A DNA stretch of 45,488 nucleotides, from assembly GCA_024274695.1 (NCBI GenBank), contig JAJSAI010000025.1, positions 1-45,488 on the forward strand, written 5' to 3'. The position numbers and the translations under genes are program-made. Origin of the DNA: an archaeon. Lineage in GTDB: Archaea > B1Sed10-29 > JAJSAI01. The notes below the pieces were generated by a model. It saw nothing but the letters and a program-made list of their open reading frames with translations, made no database searches and was not told where the DNA came from. Positions 22,796-31,206 of this stretch are shown here, piece by piece. The stretch's first letter is position 1. Each line of letters begins with the position of its first letter.

Positions 22796-23644
22796 ATGAT
22801 AACAAAAAAACAGGTTGAAGCGCTTAAAAAGGCTAAAAAGGAGGAGATCAAGAAACTTGCAAGAAAGGCAGCCATAAGAGCAAAACTTGACCCTGGAACT
22901 CTCCTTCTACAAAAGACACTAAAGGAAAAGAACAAAATGCTGTACGAGATGTACAAGTCAGGCGACCTGTACGTATACCTTCCAAGGGTAGAGGGAAGGC
23001 CCATCCCTGAAAAAGAACTGCTTAAAAAGCTTCTTGATATCAACCACTTCTTTCAGAAGATGAAGTATGCCCCGAGCGAGAGAGAAGCGTTCGGCCTCGT
23101 GGCAGTCGTATACAAAGCGAACGTGCCCCTAAAAGATCTGGAAGAAGCGGTAAAAGAAATAGACAAGAGGGTAAAAGACCCTGAAGAGAGAAGGGCAAGA
23201 AAGAGCGCTTTCCTGCGCAAGATAATAGTGGGTTACAAGACAACAGGATACCGTAAAGAAGATCTAGTAAAGTATGCTCTGGAGCAGACTCTCAGGATAA
23301 GAGGAGAAAAGACAACCGCGAGAGAGGGCCTCTGGAGAACCTCTGTGGAGGGCGCGGCGCAGAGAATGGAGAAACTTGGCATTGAGGACAGAGAACTTGA
23401 AAGGCTCACAGCAGCAACGCTCTCGCGAGGGAAAGAGGTTAACGTGGACAAGGTGGCAGAAAGCGTTGAAAGGATATCCCGGATGAACCCGGCGTACGGG
23501 GAGCAGGCAAGGGAAATGGTAAAAGACGTGCTCTCCTCATCCATGGCGTCAGGCAGGTACACTGAAGAAACAATGCAGGCCCTTGAAGAAAGACTTGAAG
23601 AAATGGAGGAAGAAGTCAAGAAAAGAACTAAAAAGAGGGAGTAA
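22796..23644 (+). CDS. unknown charged helical protein
   Basis: I do not recognise this 282-residue protein. It is lysine- and glutamate-rich and predicted helical throughout, opening with KKQVEALKKAKKEEIKKLAR and ending with a coiled-coil-like ALEERLEEMEEEVKKRTKKR. A region SGDLYVYLPRVEGRPIPEKE is the only likely non-helical part. It has no signal or membrane segment. It begins 37 bases after the PEBP gene and 13 bases precede the next, so it may be in one transcript with them. Confidence 0.7.
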   Translation: MITKKQVEALKKAKKEEIKKLARKAAIRAKLDPGTLLLQKTLKEKNKMLYEMYKSGDLYVYLPRVEGRPIPEKELLKKLLDINHFFQKMKYAPSEREAFGLVAVVYKANVPLKDLEEAVKEIDKRVKDPEERRARKSAFLRKIIVGYKTTGYRKEDLVKYALEQTLRIRGEKTTAREGLWRTSVEGAAQRMEKLGIEDRELERLTAATLSRGKEVNVDKVAESVERISRMNPAYGEQAREMVKDVLSSSMASGRYTEETMQALEERLEEMEEEVKKRTKKRE

Positions 23645-23657
23645 TCTTCTTTAGATC

Positions 23658-24587
23658 ATGCGGGTAGAACTCATCGCTTTTGATTCCTACGGGGTAAAGT
23701 CCAGTTGCGTGAAGATAACATCTGAGGACACCAGCGTGCTCATAGACCCGGGAGTTGCGTTCGAGGCAGGATCGTTCCCGTGGAGCCTGCCCAAGAGACT
23801 CGCCATGGAAGCCAGGTACTCCAGGACAATCGAAAAACACATCCGAGAAAGCGATGTGATCGTCTTATCCCACTACCACTACGATCATCATATTCCCTCC
23901 CCCTCCTTGTACAAGAACAAGGTCCTCCTTGTCAAGGACCCTGAAAATAAGATAAACAGATCACAGAAGTCCAGAGCAAGGAGTCTTCTGTCAGGACTGA
24001 AGGCGGACGTTAGAATAGCTGATGGAAACGAGTACGAGATCAACGGGATCAGACTGCGCTTCTCAGACCCTGCATGGCATGGTGTCCCCGGAACCAAGTT
24101 AGGATGGGTTATCATGACAACCCTGGAAACAGAGGGGGTTAGGATACTTCACTCCAGCGATGTGGACGGACCAGTATCAGAAGAACAGGCAGAGTACATA
24201 ATAAAACAAAAGCCAGATCTCCTTTTCCTGGACGGGTTTCCCACGTACCTCCTGGGATACCTTACCTCTTATTACAATCTGGCGAGAGCCGTGCTGAACA
24301 CTGAACGGATTGTGAAAAAAGTGGAAAAAACGATCCTGGATCATCACCTGCTCAGGGACTACAGGTACCCTGACTTGTACAAGGTAGTGTACGAGACCGC
24401 CGCAAAAAAAGGGTACATCGTCAGGACAGCCGCGGAGGAACTTGGCAAAGAGCCTGCGGTGCTGTCAGCGTACAAAAAGAACGGGCCCACAAAGTGGACC
24501 GAATGGAGCTCCCTGACAAGAGAAGACCTGCAAGGATTTATAGAACGGGCTGAAGAAAAGAACCTACTAAAGAGAGGGTTCGGATGA
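23658..24587 (+). CDS. UPF0282-type metallo-beta-lactamase-fold hydrolase
   Basis: A metallo-beta-lactamase-fold protein of 309 residues. The metal motif HYHYDHH (HxHxDH) is seen near residue 75, a further ligand is in DPAWHGVPG, and HSSDVDGP and ILDHHLLRDY supply the later metal ligands. The opening RVELIAFDSYGVKSSCVKI and the length fit the archaeal UPF0282 family, whose substrate is unknown. It shares an ATGA overlap with the following kinase-like gene. Confidence 0.88.
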   Translation: MRVELIAFDSYGVKSSCVKITSEDTSVLIDPGVAFEAGSFPWSLPKRLAMEARYSRTIEKHIRESDVIVLSHYHYDHHIPSPSLYKNKVLLVKDPENKINRSQKSRARSLLSGLKADVRIADGNEYEINGIRLRFSDPAWHGVPGTKLGWVIMTTLETEGVRILHSSDVDGPVSEEQAEYIIKQKPDLLFLDGFPTYLLGYLTSYYNLARAVLNTERIVKKVEKTILDHHLLRDYRYPDLYKVVYETAAKKGYIVRTAAEELGKEPAVLSAYKKNGPTKWTEWSSLTREDLQGFIERAEEKNLLKRGFG

Positions 24588-25720
24588 AGAAAAAGAGAAA
24601 GAAGATTCAGACACGGTTAGAACACTTTGACGAAAAAGGAAGAAAGCAGAAGATGCTTGAAGAGTACGGTGTAGAGATAACAGAACCCAAGACCAGAAAG
24701 GCTGATGAGAGAAAGGCTCTTGAATGGATCAGAAGTCATCCCGGCAAGCCCGTTCCACTACAGTTCTACCGGATACTCAAAAGAATGGCGGGCCTGAAAA
24801 GAAGGGCAGGAGAACACCCAGAAAAAAGGCAGACCGTCCTGGAAGACTTTGGAGTGGAAATACCCAAACTGCTGGAAGAACAGGAGAAAACGCTCCGGGA
24901 GTACCGCAGGAATAAAAGGGAATTCGAGAGAGAACTCAACTTCAAAAGGGAACTTGCGGACGCTATACTAAAGGGAGAGTACCATACTGAGATCCTTGGG
25001 CAGGGAAGACAGTACAAGACAAAAGTGATCAAGTACAAGTACGGTAGGAAAGCGGCAGTCATCAAAATAAGCGAGCCATGGTTTCCTGAAAAGGGGATAG
25101 AGGGAGCGTCCAAAGAAGAGTGGGATGAGAAGATACGGCAGACCCAGGAGGCCATAGAAATTCATAAAAGAATAGAAAAAGCGCTTGGGCCGTACGCTGC
25201 AAGATACTACGGCACGCAGATTTCCTTCGGAAAGAACGGGGAGGTTGTCGCGGTCCATGTTATGGAAAGAGGACGTCCCCTGCAAAGGTACGTCTACGAA
25301 AAAAGGGACGGCAAGTGGGTGAAAGTAGGGGAAGTGCCTGTAAACTATGATGACATAAGAAATTCTCTCCCTGATGCTGTGCGCATTATATTTGACGAAT
25401 GCAGGGCAGGAATCCACCCAGATCCTCACCCGAGCAACCTCGCAAAACGAATAGAGGTCAGGAAAAAAGAGCCGGAGTACATGGTAATAGACACTTTCCA
25501 CGACGAGCCACTGTACGCGGGCAGGCCCAAGTTCGAGGCGTACATGGCAGTATACCTCCGCAGGCTCGCGGAACTGTTCCCAAAAGAGTACAGGAGACTG
25601 CACGAGGAAGCGTACAAGTTCATTGAAAAAGAGTACGGCAGGTACGTCATGGAGAAAGTAAAAACCCGGACAGAAGCAGAGCTCGAGAAACTCAGGAAGG
25701 CAGGAGAACTTCCTGAGTAG
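24584..25720 (+). CDS. divergent protein-kinase-like protein (ABC1/RIO-like motifs)
   Basis: I recognise a kinase-like core but no named family. In the first 95 residues a short unit (mLEEYGVEI / vLEDFGVEI) occurs twice. The core has ILGQGRQYKTKVIKYKYGRK, then K161 in AAVIKIS as the likely ATP-binding lysine. The catalytic-loop motif is H278-P-D280-P-H-P-S-N285, very like ADPHPGN of the ABC1/UbiB kinases, and D303 in MVIDTFHDE would be the metal-binding Asp. D-to-N spacing (5) equals that of canonical kinases. The ATG overlaps the upstream stop (ATGA). Substrate unknown. Confidence 0.7.
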   Translation: MKKKRKKIQTRLEHFDEKGRKQKMLEEYGVEITEPKTRKADERKALEWIRSHPGKPVPLQFYRILKRMAGLKRRAGEHPEKRQTVLEDFGVEIPKLLEEQEKTLREYRRNKREFERELNFKRELADAILKGEYHTEILGQGRQYKTKVIKYKYGRKAAVIKISEPWFPEKGIEGASKEEWDEKIRQTQEAIEIHKRIEKALGPYAARYYGTQISFGKNGEVVAVHVMERGRPLQRYVYEKRDGKWVKVGEVPVNYDDIRNSLPDAVRIIFDECRAGIHPDPHPSNLAKRIEVRKKEPEYMVIDTFHDEPLYAGRPKFEAYMAVYLRRLAELFPKEYRRLHEEAYKFIEKEYGRYVMEKVKTRTEAELEKLRKAGELPE

Positions 25721-25734
25721 AGGAGGAAGCTTAA

Positions 25735-26634
25735 TTGGTCACGCAGTGGATAATCCCAAAAGACTTCGTGAGCAAATACTCAAAGATACTTGGGGACGAG
25801 GTACGCGAGTTCATAAAATACTGTAAGATACCGACAAGACCAGCGGTCCGGATCAACACCCTGAAAAAAAGAGTGGAAGAAGTGCTGCGAGAGATAGACT
25901 TCATGAGCCCAGAAAAGATCCCCTTCTGCGACTACGCGTTCAGAATAAACTACGACAAGCCAGGCAATACCCTCTCTCACTTCCTAGGACACTACTACGT
26001 GCAAGACCCTGCATCCCTCGTGCCAGTAATACTGCTGGCACCAAAACCCGGCGAGAAGGTGCTTGACATGACAGCAGCCCCCGGAGGGAAAACAACCCAC
26101 ATCGCGCAACTCATGGAGAACAGGGGAACAGTGGTCGCTAATGACGTGCGGCTGGAGAGAGTGAAGATGCTGCGGAGCAACCTTGAGAGGATGGGAGTTC
26201 TGAATACCATCGTGACGATGAACGACGCGATGAGCCTGGGATACAAGAAATCTTTTGATAAGGTCCTTCTAGATGCTCCCTGCTCCAGCGAAGGAGAAGT
26301 GCGAAAACGATGGAACGCGCTGTCAGGCTGGAGTCAGCGCAGGGTGGAACAGTTCTCCAGAGTGCAGAAGAGAATGATCAAAAGGGCTGTCGCCGCGGCA
26401 AAACCCGGAGGGACCATAGTATACTCAACATGCACTCTCAGCCCAGAGGAAAACGAAGAGGTCATTCAGTATGCTTTGGAGAATCTTCCTGTGAAAATCG
26501 TGCGGCAGAGGATAAAAGGGTTAAAGCACAGGCCCGGGCTTGAGGGATACGATTGCAGGGACTGCCTGAGGATATGGCCTCAGGATAATGACACCATAGG
26601 ATTCTTTGCATGCAAGATGGTGAAAACAGCATGA
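25735..26634 (+). CDS. NOL1/NOP2/Sun-family RNA m5C methyltransferase
   Basis: The enzyme methylates cytosine-5 in tRNA or rRNA. The 299-residue protein has RPAVRINTLKKRVEEVL, the SAM motif VLDMTAAPGGKTTHIAQL, motif IV DAPCSSEG with one catalytic cysteine and motif VI YSTCTLSPEENEEV with the other, and closes with IGFFACKMVK. The start is TTG at 25735 behind GAGGAGG. It overlaps the next gene as ATGA. That gene encodes a separate PUA-like RNA-binding domain, a part often fused to such enzymes. Confidence 0.94.
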   Translation: MVTQWIIPKDFVSKYSKILGDEVREFIKYCKIPTRPAVRINTLKKRVEEVLREIDFMSPEKIPFCDYAFRINYDKPGNTLSHFLGHYYVQDPASLVPVILLAPKPGEKVLDMTAAPGGKTTHIAQLMENRGTVVANDVRLERVKMLRSNLERMGVLNTIVTMNDAMSLGYKKSFDKVLLDAPCSSEGEVRKRWNALSGWSQRRVEQFSRVQKRMIKRAVAAAKPGGTIVYSTCTLSPEENEEVIQYALENLPVKIVRQRIKGLKHRPGLEGYDCRDCLRIWPQDNDTIGFFACKMVKTA

Positions 26635-27071
26635 GGTTCAAAAAGATTGATCCCGAACAGGTCATAGAATTCCTGTCAAGAGAGTATGGAGTGCCCGAAA
26701 AAGAGCTTGCTAACCTCTCTTTCTGGTCTTCAGGCAAGAGGGTGTGGGCATCGTCTGACGTGATCTTGCCAAAGGGAGTGAACATTCAAGGGATTGGGAT
26801 AGTGATAGGCAAAATGAAGGAAGGGAGGATCATTCCATCAAACGCGCTGTTCAAGAATTTCACGATAACCAAGAAGAAGATAGAACTAAGATCAGAAAAG
26901 GAAGTGAGAACCTTCATGTCAGGGGGGACTATCAAAATAGACAACGGCCCGAGGGGAATCGTGTGCGCCTCGTACAACGGAGAGAATATTGGAAAAGGGC
27001 TCAGCAACGGGAAAGAGGTATTAAGCCAGGTTCCAAAAGAGTTTAGGGCCAAGGGAATTCACATCCCCTAA
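26631..27071 (+). CDS. PUA-like RNA-binding partner of the m5C methyltransferase
   Basis: A 146-residue protein beginning MRFKKIDPEQVIEFLSREYG. The middle (VILPKGVNIQGIGIVIGKMK) and RIIPSNALFKNFT pattern resemble the C-terminal RNA-binding/PUA part of NSUN and RsmF-type methyltransferases and related archaeal stand-alone proteins. The ATG at 26631 forms an ATGA overlap with the methyltransferase stop; the frame also opens at 26610 but that would lie inside the upstream gene. Translation coupling supports joint action on the same RNA, as inference. Confidence 0.78.
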   Translation: MRFKKIDPEQVIEFLSREYGVPEKELANLSFWSSGKRVWASSDVILPKGVNIQGIGIVIGKMKEGRIIPSNALFKNFTITKKKIELRSEKEVRTFMSGGTIKIDNGPRGIVCASYNGENIGKGLSNGKEVLSQVPKEFRAKGIHIP

Positions 27072-27092
27072 CCCAAAAAGAAAGGAAAAGAT

Positions 27093-27512
27093 TTATTCTA
27101 TTTTTATTAGGTGTCCTCCGGATTCCTTCTTTTTCTTAGGGAGCCGTATTTCCAGCACCCCGTTCTTCAGAGTGCTCTTGGCCCTCCTGCAGTCAACTTC
27201 AACAGGAAGAGAGATTCCCCTCTTGAAGGAAGACGCGGTCCTCTCAGAGTAATAGTAATTCTCCTTCCTCTTCGTCTTCTTCTCCGAAACCTTGGCGCTT
27301 ATCTCAATATAGTCCCCCATGCACCTTATCTTGACATCCTCCTTTTTTACACCCGGAAGGTCCATTGTTATGACTATCTCTTTTCCGTTGTCAAACATAT
27401 CCATCGCGGGTATGGAAACAGTGCCTGAGACAGAAGATGCCATCCTCTTGTACGAGGAAAACAGCCTGTTCAAGTCCCTCTGTATCTCCTCAAAAGGATC
27501 CCAGTACATCAT
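27093..27512 (-). CDS. hsp20: small heat-shock protein Hsp20
   Basis: An alpha-crystallin-domain chaperone that holds unfolding proteins. The 139-residue product has the N-terminal YWDPFEEIQRDLNRLFSSY, the core (IVITMDLPGVKKEDVKIRCM, YYSERTASSFKRGISLPVEV, STLKNGVLEIRLPKK) and a C-terminal IKIE in place of the usual I-x-I/V. The start at 27512 follows a perfect nine-base Shine-Dalgarno GGAGGTGAT (27522-27514, minus strand); the ATG at 27509 is equally possible. The promoter is shared with the divergent gene. Confidence 0.95.
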   Translation of the reverse strand: MMYWDPFEEIQRDLNRLFSSYKRMASSVSGTVSIPAMDMFDNGKEIVITMDLPGVKKEDVKIRCMGDYIEISAKVSEKKTKRKENYYYSERTASSFKRGISLPVEVDCRRAKSTLKNGVLEIRLPKKKKESGGHLIKIE

Positions 27513-27542
27513 GATCACCTCCAAAAATTGAGAAGGATTAGG

Positions 27543-27552
27543 TATAATAAAA
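27543..27552. promoter_or_regulatory. shared TATA element of hsp20 and the divergent kinase-like gene
   Basis: TATAATAAAA lies ~28 bases before the plus-strand ATG (27575), and its complement, TTTTATTATA, lies ~35 bases before the hsp20 ATG (27512). It is the only A/T-rich box in the 62-base gap, so both promoters probably use it. Inference from position. Confidence 0.5.
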
Positions 27553-27574
27553 GCGTTTGCTCTAACAGTGATTG

Positions 27575-28588
27575 ATGGCTCGTGGAAAAAAGTGCAGGGC
27601 TCTCGCGGAAAGCCTGAAACGGAAGAAAGAACGGCTTAAAAGGAGAGTGGTCCTCATAAGAGAAAAATGGAACAAGGCCAGTCCGGACTCAGGATTTCTC
27701 GTGATAAACAAGAAGTACGAACCATACTTTTCCTCAGGGGCCTGGAAACTCCCTCATGCCTTAACCAAGGTGGAAGAAGGGACCCGGCTGAAGGAGAAAA
27801 GCACTCACGGGGTATTCCCAACCTATGCGATGAAACCCCTGAAACAAGAACAGGAAGAGGCAGACTACACCCGGGGCCAAGGAGTTATAGGCGCTCCCCT
27901 TGTAGTAAAGCCTTACTCTTTCAAGGACCCTCGCGCCCAGAAGATAAGAACAGAATTCGAGAACACCCTTAAAGCCTACGAGAAGGGAATAAGCACAGTA
28001 GAACCTGTAGCAGTATACGTAGACCCCAAAACCAGGACAGGTTACCTGTACACCCTCGCTAAACCCGCAGGAGTTCCCCTGTCCAAGATAAGGTATAACA
28101 GGATGTCAGAGAAAAAGAGAAAAACGATACTATCTGAGACCGCCAAGCAGATGAAATCCTGGCATGACAAGGGATTCCTGCACAATGACGCGAAACTAAA
28201 GAACTTCTTGTATGATAATATCGAGAGCAAGCTCAAACTTCATCTTAACGAGCTCGCAAAAAAAGACCGTGAAGCCCTTCAGCTTAGGATAGGAGAACAA
28301 GAGGTCCGGCCAAAGGGCAAGGCAAAAGTCCGGATAGAGCCTGTAGACCTGGAGAACGCAAAGTTCCTGACCAAAAGCGCGAGCCCGAGGGACAGAGGGT
28401 TTGATCTTGCCATGTTCCTCGGGGACGCGGTGTATCACGGGCTTGTCAAGAACGAACAGGATCTGAGACTGTTCCTGGAAAGCTATGACCCTGGAAACTC
28501 GGAATTCTGGATTCAGGAACTCAAGCACAGAATAAAAGAGCACAAGAAGGATCCTGTGATCCAAAACCTTAGAAAAGTGCTGAAATAA
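27575..28588 (+). CDS. divergent kinase-like protein with HNDxKxxN motif
   Basis: I recognise only kinase-like motifs in this 337-residue protein. After a basic N-terminus (MARGKKCRALAESLKRKKER) the likely N-lobe includes GAPLVVKPYSFKD and VEPVAVYVDPKTRTGYLYTL. The catalytic loop is H203-N-D205-A-K207-L-K-N210 in WHDKGFLHNDAKLKN, close to canonical HRDLKPEN, and D258 in IEPVDLENAKF could be the metal-binding Asp after a ~40-residue insertion. ATG 27575 is preferred over TTG 27572. It has its own TATA-like box and is the second of three such proteins in the window. Confidence 0.7.
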   Translation: MARGKKCRALAESLKRKKERLKRRVVLIREKWNKASPDSGFLVINKKYEPYFSSGAWKLPHALTKVEEGTRLKEKSTHGVFPTYAMKPLKQEQEEADYTRGQGVIGAPLVVKPYSFKDPRAQKIRTEFENTLKAYEKGISTVEPVAVYVDPKTRTGYLYTLAKPAGVPLSKIRYNRMSEKKRKTILSETAKQMKSWHDKGFLHNDAKLKNFLYDNIESKLKLHLNELAKKDREALQLRIGEQEVRPKGKAKVRIEPVDLENAKFLTKSASPRDRGFDLAMFLGDAVYHGLVKNEQDLRLFLESYDPGNSEFWIQELKHRIKEHKKDPVIQNLRKVLK

Positions 28589-28630
28589 CAATCTTAAAAT
28601 TTTATAAATATATCTTCTTTTGTTTTCCTT

Positions 28631-29758
28631 ATGAAATCAGCTTTGGCTATGTTCATCGTACTTTTAGTAATAATCCCTCCTGCTCTCTCGGACGGGTTTG
28701 GGTACAGTACATTAACAAGAGAAGTTCTTCCTATGAAACAGACTTCCCAGGTAGCATTCATAGACTGGAATGAAAAAGAGTATACGCTGGATCTGTACGT
28801 GACAATAGGCCCCAGCGAAGGCGAGTTCTATTGGATCATCCCCTTTGACAGGATCCCTGAAGAAGTGTCCGTGAGCAAGTACTCCTCTTCTGACTATCAG
28901 CAGAGGATAGACTGGTACAGGAACAGGGTATGGAAAGTTAAAAACTCAGAATACCTGGTTGATGACGCGTTCAACAAGCAAAAGTTTGTGATCCTGGCGA
29001 ATCCCGTCCTGGTCCCACTCATGGCCCTATACCCTCTAGGGCAATTGAGCGGCCTGGTAGGAATCAACATCGGCGGGGGCTGGAAAACCACCACCTCCAA
29101 AACAGTCAAACCTCTGAAATCATTTTCTCTGGGAGAATTCGGGACAGCGGAAGTGTACGATTCCAAAGGAATGAGTCTGGACCAGTTCTTCGAAGAAAAG
29201 GGGCTACCTATACCAAAGGAGCTGGAGAAGTACTCTAACAAAAAGATCGTGGTTTTCAGGCTGAACAAACTTGACAGCCCCACGAACTTGCTCGTGTCAT
29301 TCAAGTTCAAGAGCAACGGAAGCCTGTTCTATCCTTCCAGCACCACGAGCTTGTGGTCTGACTACGAACAAGAAGACTTCGTAGTGTACATCCTACTCCC
29401 AAGGGACTTTTCAGTAAGCAATGCCAGCGTACGCCCCTCAGGAGAGGTGACTGGTCCGGAACACACTTACGTTTACTATTACGGAAGTAACAAAGTGTTC
29501 AATAATGACATCAGACTGGAACTGGAAAAGGAAAACAAGCCATTCCGACTCTCTACCTGGATTAACCTGTACATTCCCCTGGACTGGGTTACCACAATAC
29601 TCATGGCATGCATAATGTGGCTTTCACCTTACTGGATTCTCAAAAAAATGGGAGCGTGGTCTGGGCTTAGCATTGAAATGTTTTTGAGATATTGCGTTTA
29701 TGCACTCATGATAGGCCTTTTCATATGGCCGTTCATGCTCATCTTGTGTATGGTGTAA
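28631..29758 (+). CDS. exported membrane protein, DUF2330-like ectodomain
   Basis: A 375-residue envelope protein: signal peptide (LAMFIVLLVIIPPALSDG), a ~290-residue beta-rich outer domain, and two C-terminal membrane helices (VTTILMACIMWLSPYWIL and CVYALMIGLFIWPFMLILCM). The outer domain opening (TSQVAFIDWNEKEYTLDLYV, then GEFYWIIPFDRIPEEVSVSK) is reminiscent of DUF2330, whose function is unknown; I am not certain of the match. TTTATAAATA at 28601-28610 precedes the ATG by 21-30 bases. The next gene follows after 10 bases and also encodes a membrane protein. Confidence 0.75.
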   Translation: MKSALAMFIVLLVIIPPALSDGFGYSTLTREVLPMKQTSQVAFIDWNEKEYTLDLYVTIGPSEGEFYWIIPFDRIPEEVSVSKYSSSDYQQRIDWYRNRVWKVKNSEYLVDDAFNKQKFVILANPVLVPLMALYPLGQLSGLVGINIGGGWKTTTSKTVKPLKSFSLGEFGTAEVYDSKGMSLDQFFEEKGLPIPKELEKYSNKKIVVFRLNKLDSPTNLLVSFKFKSNGSLFYPSSTTSLWSDYEQEDFVVYILLPRDFSVSNASVRPSGEVTGPEHTYVYYYGSNKVFNNDIRLELEKENKPFRLSTWINLYIPLDWVTTILMACIMWLSPYWILKKMGAWSGLSIEMFLRYCVYALMIGLFIWPFMLILCMV

Positions 29759-29768
29759 GGTGGGAAGG

Positions 29769-30611
29769 ATGGAGAAAGAAAAGTGGATCATGCTCGAGCT
29801 CGTGATCGTAACAGCCATAAGTGTCCTCTTTGTTGTTGCCATTTCATCCCTAAAAGGCTCCACAGGATTTCTTGGCGTTATCCTGCCCTGGCTGGTGGTA
29901 CTCTCTGCTGTCCTCCTGCCTTTCTCGATGCAAGGGGATAACAAAAGAACAAGATTGCTCGCAGCAGCAATATTTATGGTTGGGGCTGCAGGAATCGTGT
30001 GGCAGATCAGACTGCTAATATTCCTCGGCGCAGGATACCTTTTGATAGGGATGGCAGCAAGTATATTGTACCTAACTCCTTTCATTGTGAGAAAGCTTTC
30101 TCCTGCGCGTGATCCTATCATGAACTGGTACAAGAACCTGCCCGAAAAAAAGAAACTGAAAGTTGCTCTTGGGATAATAATACTCGCGTTGGTGTGGGTT
30201 TTGGCCATTTTCTGGATGGCTAACCTAAGCCACACAGAATGGAAGCCACGGACGGTTAATGTTATCGTAGGCCCCTTTAGGACAACGATGCTAAACACAT
30301 TAATGAAAGCTCGTGCGTATCCTGGAACGATATTCTCTCGTGCCGAAACACCCTTTCAGTTCAATGCACTAGAAGAAATCTCTGGAGAGGAATTTAAAGA
30401 AACCGGAACGCCGGTTTACTTTGCTTGCTCTGAAGACCTGCAAACTGAAGGCATGTGTAGCATAGAAGGAGAAAACGAGAGCATCCCCTCTGGCTTTGGA
30501 ACAGAATTAAACGTGAAGGAGACCTTCGAAGAGAAAGTGTATGCCATGTGCACCAAGGAGTACTGTTGTGTGAGCGTAGGAGATGTAGAACTGCTGAAAG
30601 AATGTGAGTAA
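29769..30611 (+). CDS. multi-pass membrane protein with Cys-containing outer tail
   Basis: Not recognised. About five hydrophobic segments (LELVIVTAISVLFVVAISSL, GVILPWLVVLSAVLLPF, LAAAIFMVGAAGIVW, LLIFLGAGYLLIGMAASILY, VALGIIILALVWVLAIFWMA) are followed by a ~115-residue soluble tail with six cysteines (YFACSED, GMCSIE, AMCTKEYCCVSVG, LLKECE). These could form disulfides outside the cell. ATG 29769 is used, with GGTGGGA upstream; GTG at 29760 is an alternative. The stop lies 3 bases before the opposing tRNA-Thr discriminator. Confidence 0.72.
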   Translation: MEKEKWIMLELVIVTAISVLFVVAISSLKGSTGFLGVILPWLVVLSAVLLPFSMQGDNKRTRLLAAAIFMVGAAGIVWQIRLLIFLGAGYLLIGMAASILYLTPFIVRKLSPARDPIMNWYKNLPEKKKLKVALGIIILALVWVLAIFWMANLSHTEWKPRTVNVIVGPFRTTMLNTLMKARAYPGTIFSRAETPFQFNALEEISGEEFKETGTPVYFACSEDLQTEGMCSIEGENESIPSGFGTELNVKETFEEKVYAMCTKEYCCVSVGDVELLKECE

Positions 30612-30614
30612 TGG

Positions 30615-30687
30615 AGCCTCGGGTGGGATTCGAACCCACGGCCTGCGGTTTACGAGACCGCCGCTCCACCAGCTGAGCTACCGAGGC
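30615..30687 (-). tRNA. tRNA-Thr (anticodon CGT)
   Basis: Read on the minus strand: acceptor GCCTCGG (30687-30681) pairs with CCGAGGC (30622-30616). The anticodon arm is GCGGT-CTCGTAA-ACCGC, giving anticodon CGT, and the T arm is GTGGG-TTCGAAT-CCCAC. The discriminator is U at 30615, usual for archaeal tRNA-Thr, and CCA is encoded at 30614-30612. Its first 10 bases are also the last codons and stop of the upstream Nudix gene. Confidence 0.96.
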
Positions 30688-31139
30688 TTTCGGCCGCAGA
30701 TCTGATCTTCTTTTAGGAACAAAAAGAATTTTAATGCTTCCTTTTGATCATCGTACGTGAGCCGTTTAAGAGCTTCTTCTGGGCTCACCCAAGCGTAACC
30801 AGAGTGCTCTCTCTCGTCTATCCTGACAGGGCTCCCGTCGTGCTCTACAGAGTAAAGCATTAGCCTGACACCTTCCCACGTGTCACCGTCCTTCGGAAGG
30901 GGCCTTGACCACTTGTACTGGAGGATATAGTCCAGCTTCTCGTACTTGGGGTTCTCTATGCCCACTTCTTCCCTAAGTTCCCTGAGCAGGCAGTCCTCCT
31001 CTGTTTCCCCAGGAAGCATTCCTCCCTTTGGGAGCTCCCAGCCTACCCAGTTCAAGTGCCTGTGCAGCAGGAGCACCTCCATTCCATCCTTTTTCTTGCG
31101 CCACACGACAGCACAGACTCCTGGACGGTACTTGACCAT
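30678..31139 (-). CDS. Nudix hydrolase
   Basis: A Nudix hydrolase of 153 residues, probably acting on diadenosine polyphosphates or similar nucleotide substrates (AVVWRKKKDGMEVLLLHRHL, VGWELPKGGMLPG). The Nudix box GGMLPGETEEDCLLRELREE-VGI is complete. The final three codons and the TAG stop (CCT CGG TAG preceded by AAG) fall inside the 5' end of tRNA-Thr, so RNase P cleavage at the tRNA 5' end would remove the stop from any joint transcript. The exact substrate is unknown. Confidence 0.9.
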   Translation of the reverse strand: MVKYRPGVCAVVWRKKKDGMEVLLLHRHLNWVGWELPKGGMLPGETEEDCLLRELREEVGIENPKYEKLDYILQYKWSRPLPKDGDTWEGVRLMLYSVEHDGSPVRIDEREHSGYAWVSPEEALKRLTYDDQKEALKFFLFLKEDQICGRKPR

Positions 31140-31206
31140 ACCAAAACCCCCTCATCCCGAACAAACTGGAGAGTTTAATAAGCATTCCCTCTTTTATTAT
31201 GATGGG

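Noticed and set aside
30946-31206. Extension of the third kinase-like frame upstream
   Set aside because: It is antisense to the Nudix hydrolase and lies before the TATA-like box at 31173-31181.
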